DNA of 7,898 bases. Source: Promethearchaeota archaeon (GTDB lineage Archaea; Asgardarchaeota; Lokiarchaeia; Sigynarchaeales; SOKP01). The notes under the pieces were generated by a model. That model ran no database searches. It was not told the origin of the DNA and was given only the letters and a program-made list of their open reading frames with translations. Location: contig WJKD01000129.1 in the NCBI GenBank assembly GCA_014729315.1, positions 1 through 7,898 on the forward strand, in the 5' to 3' direction. Positions 6,480-7,898 of the stretch are shown here, one piece after another. Position numbers and translations under genes: made by a program. How positions within the stretch are numbered: the stretch's first letter is position 1; each line of letters opens with the position of its first letter.

Positions 6480-6645
6480 GGTCGGACCGAATGGTAATAT
6501 TGTTTATAGTGAATATGGAACCAAAAATATCAGGGTTTTGCTCTTACAGGGCCTTTTTAAGGTCAAAAAGCAGGCTCTAAGAGCATTTTGGGGCCCATTG
6601 CAAGCCCTAACCGATTGTTTTTAATGTATACAATTAGATCCGACC
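6480..6645. mobile_element. Small MITE-like element with imperfect terminal repeats
   Basis: The 17-base ends, GGTCGGACCGAATGGTA (6480-6496) and the complement of 6629-6645 (GGTCGGATCTAATTGTA), agree at 14 of 17 positions. Inside is a palindrome, GCTCTTA (6540-6546) with TAAGAGC (6578-6584), plus nested GCCTTTTT/AAAAAG. The length is 166 bp. A 51-codon frame starts at ATG 6470 and ends near 6625, but has no recognisable product. No target duplication is visible. It stops about 10 bp before the intron remnant, so it may have arrived with the event that removed most of that intron. Confidence 0.45.
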
Positions 6646-6654
6646 CCGGTAAGA

Positions 6655-6689
6655 CACTCCGGTCTATTGGCCGGAGCCGCCTACTCAAT
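6655..6689 (+). mobile_element. 3' remnant of a second group II intron (domain VI)
   Basis: The sequence matches the 3' end of the complete intron (4384-4420) almost base for base: CACTCCGGT, a changed hairpin loop, then CCGGAGCCGCCTACTC and AAT in place of GAT. Domain V and everything upstream are missing. The following bases TAACC (6690-6694), with GT supplied by the lost 5' side, make GTTAACC. This is the bottom strand of an R'' box for the Ymh cassette, so this intron sat at the same GT|T position as the complete one. Confidence 0.75.
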
Positions 6690-6723
6690 TAACCTAAAAT
6701 TTAACAACTATACTAAAAAAAAA

Positions 6724-7860
6724 TTAAAATGGTAAATCACCACTCTCCTCATAAGAGAATAAAGCTTGTTCTTCAAAATTTTCAAAATTTCCTTTAATCT
6801 TTTCTATCCAAGCAGATGGAAATAAAAATTCTCCACTTACTAAATCGTAAAATCTTTTATCTCCTTTTTTAAGGCCCTTATTAATTACATTTATTAAAGA
6901 ATTCTCAGGCTCTTCATCAAAAACTAAAATTGTATTACGAAAATATCTGATTACATATTCAATTTCTTCGCAATTATCTGAAGATAATTTTTTTATTAGT
7001 AAATACCTGTATTGATCTTTTAATTTTAAATTATCTACGATATTTGTCAACCAGGTTCCCAATGAACCAGATTTACAATGGTTTCTATTTGAATCAAAAT
7101 AACCATTTTCAAAAGATTTAATTAATTTGTTTTCTGCTCGTAAACGTGCAGCTAACTCCAATTTAGACCAATTATCACCTTCGAATACACTCGTAAATAC
7201 TCTAAAATCATGATCTTCATCGGAAGTTTTTAAAATATTAGAAACAACTCTTATAAACTCATCGTATTGTTCATCAGTTAACATTTTTATAAATGCTTGT
7301 ATAATATATGAATATTTACTTGGTTCAGCAGATTTTCTTCGGTAGAGGACTTCCATTAAAACATCAAATATTTTTTTCTCTGGAACTTCCTTTACCAAGA
7401 GTTCAGCATATTCATCTGATTCTACAAAATCTGGATCAAAAACTCTTGAACAAAAATCACTGATCTCAAATTTTGATTTTGATTTTTCAATCATTGATAA
7501 CAGATAATCGATAAAAGATAGCAAAATATCACATGTTTTTTTATTATCTTCAATCTTTTCATGCGCTCTTGGATTTCGAATTGCTTGAAATATACCTCTT
7601 AAAATACTTTCTATACCTTTTTGTTCATTTTTCTCAGATTCAGTTCTAAAATTGTTTATTTTTAATAATGGAGATATACCGCCGAAGACCTTTCCAATTA
7701 AAGCAATCCCATCAAGTTCAACATCTGTCCGCTCTCGAATCGTTTCAGACAATAAAAATATTGCATCTAAAATGGCTCCTGTATAATTTTCAGCTTCATA
7801 ATTTTTGCTAATAGATTCCCACAATCTGTCTGATATTTCATGTTGAAATAAAAAATACAT
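6724..7860 (-). CDS. TIGR02391 (Ymh)/HEPN-like protein, probable defence or toxin cassette gene
   Basis: This 378-residue protein begins with the Hypoth_Ymh (TIGR02391) domain at about residues 8-125. Visible blocks are ISDRLWESI, YTGAILDAIFLLSETIRERTDVELDG (cut here from 26 to 51), LIGKVFGG, NEQKGIESILRGIFQAIRNPRAHE. RNPRAH (R95-H100) fits the Rx4-6H motif of HEPN-type RNases, and members of this family are often found near restriction and abortive-infection genes. Residues 130-378 are charged and probably helical; I do not recognise them, and they may be a sensing part. The ATG at 7860 has GGAG 5 nt upstream, and lies about 38 bp from the GTTAGCC cassette start box at the window edge. About 30 bp after the stop is the broken R'' box. 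Family good; role inferred. Confidence 0.75.
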   Translation of the reverse strand: MYFLFQHEISDRLWESISKNYEAENYTGAILDAIFLLSETIRERTDVELDGIALIGKVFGGISPLLKINNFRTESEKNEQKGIESILRGIFQAIRNPRAHEKIEDNKKTCDILLSFIDYLLSMIEKSKSKFEISDFCSRVFDPDFVESDEYAELLVKEVPEKKIFDVLMEVLYRRKSAEPSKYSYIIQAFIKMLTDEQYDEFIRVVSNILKTSDEDHDFRVFTSVFEGDNWSKLELAARLRAENKLIKSFENGYFDSNRNHCKSGSLGTWLTNIVDNLKLKDQYRYLLIKKLSSDNCEEIEYVIRYFRNTILVFDEEPENSLINVINKGLKKGDKRFYDLVSGEFLFPSAWIEKIKGNFENFEEQALFSYEESGDLPF

Positions 7861-7891
7861 TTCATCTCCATTTATATTTAATCATGAATAA

Positions 7892-7898
7892 GGCTAAC
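7892..7898 (-). other. Cassette boundary (R' core) of the Ymh cassette
   Basis: On the minus strand the window begins GTTAGCC, one base off the consensus GTTRRRY. It is complementary at 6 of 7 positions to the R'' box reconstructed at the cassette's other end (GGTTAAC at 6694-6690 plus the two bases lost with the intron). It is therefore the junction to a preceding attC or attI that lies outside the window. Confidence 0.55.

Noticed and set aside
6611..6618. CCGATTGT, the same eight bases that form the 5' exon of the complete intron (2522-2529)
   Set aside because: It might be the missing attC side of the Ymh cassette, but no pairing L' arm lies nearby and no GTGTG intron start follows; the flanking sequence belongs to the small repeat element.
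6470..6625. 51-codon open frame within the small repeat element
   Set aside because: No ribosome site, no recognisable family, and it reads through the internal palindrome; probably not a gene.
1..7898. CRISPR array
   Set aside because: No regularly spaced direct repeats were seen.
1..7898. tRNA genes
   Set aside because: No cloverleaf pattern was recognised on either strand.

Overview
This window is a worn piece of a chromosomal (sedentary-type) integron. It holds three gene cassettes, all on the minus strand, and all three products belong to families associated with, or plausible for, anti-phage defence. It also holds a 5'-truncated integron integrase gene on the plus strand. The host cannot be named from sequence alone. 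An IntI-type integrase, attC cassettes, an attC-targeting group II intron and an IS1182-family element point to an environmental Gram-negative bacterium; a low-GC proteobacterium or Desulfobacterota is a guess. The cassette genes are AT-rich, while the intron is close to 50% GC and the attC is GC-rich, as expected for material of mixed origin.

Layout from left to right. 1-106: an unexplained paired structure at the window edge. 107-299: AT-rich, no gene. 300-424: degenerate end of the Shedu cassette; only the R'' box and a 12-bp tandem repeat are clear. 430-1458 (-): a Shedu (SduA/DUF4263) nuclease. 1482-2407: a 926-bp IS1182-family deletion derivative with intact 18-bp ends, inserted exactly at the core triplet of an attC. 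2408-2529: the body of that attC, with the two extrahelical bases (G and T on the bottom strand) that integron integrases recognise. 2530-4420 (+): a complete group II intron with its reverse transcriptase, inserted inside the R'' box of the same attC. 4420-5451 (-): an HNH-nuclease protein, the first cassette of the array. 5465-5711: probable attI junction and cassette promoter region. 5712-5924 (+): 3' remnant of intI. 6208-6256: bidirectional terminator. 6480-6645: a small MITE-like element. 6655-6689: the last 35 bp of a second group II intron. 6724-7860 (-): a TIGR02391 (Ymh)/HEPN-like protein, in a cassette whose start box is at the right window edge.

The cassette interpretation rests on base-level logic. 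In an integron cassette the first bases (TTRRRY) are complementary to the cassette's own R'' box. The HNH cassette shows 7/7 (GTTATGC at 5471-5465, GCATAAC when the intron is removed). The Shedu cassette shows 6/7 (GTTAGTA versus TGCTAAC) and the Ymh cassette 6/7 (GTTAGCC versus GGTTAAC). Both introns broke the R'' box at the same GT|T point and in the same orientation.

Together this looks like a small defence-oriented cassette array (HNH, Shedu and, from a second array or after rearrangement, Ymh/HEPN). It has been frozen by loss of the integrase and by two group II introns and one IS, each of which hit an attC. Transcription of the HNH cassette probably starts at a TTGACA-containing promoter near 5563. 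The Shedu cassette is now separated from it by the IS and the intron.
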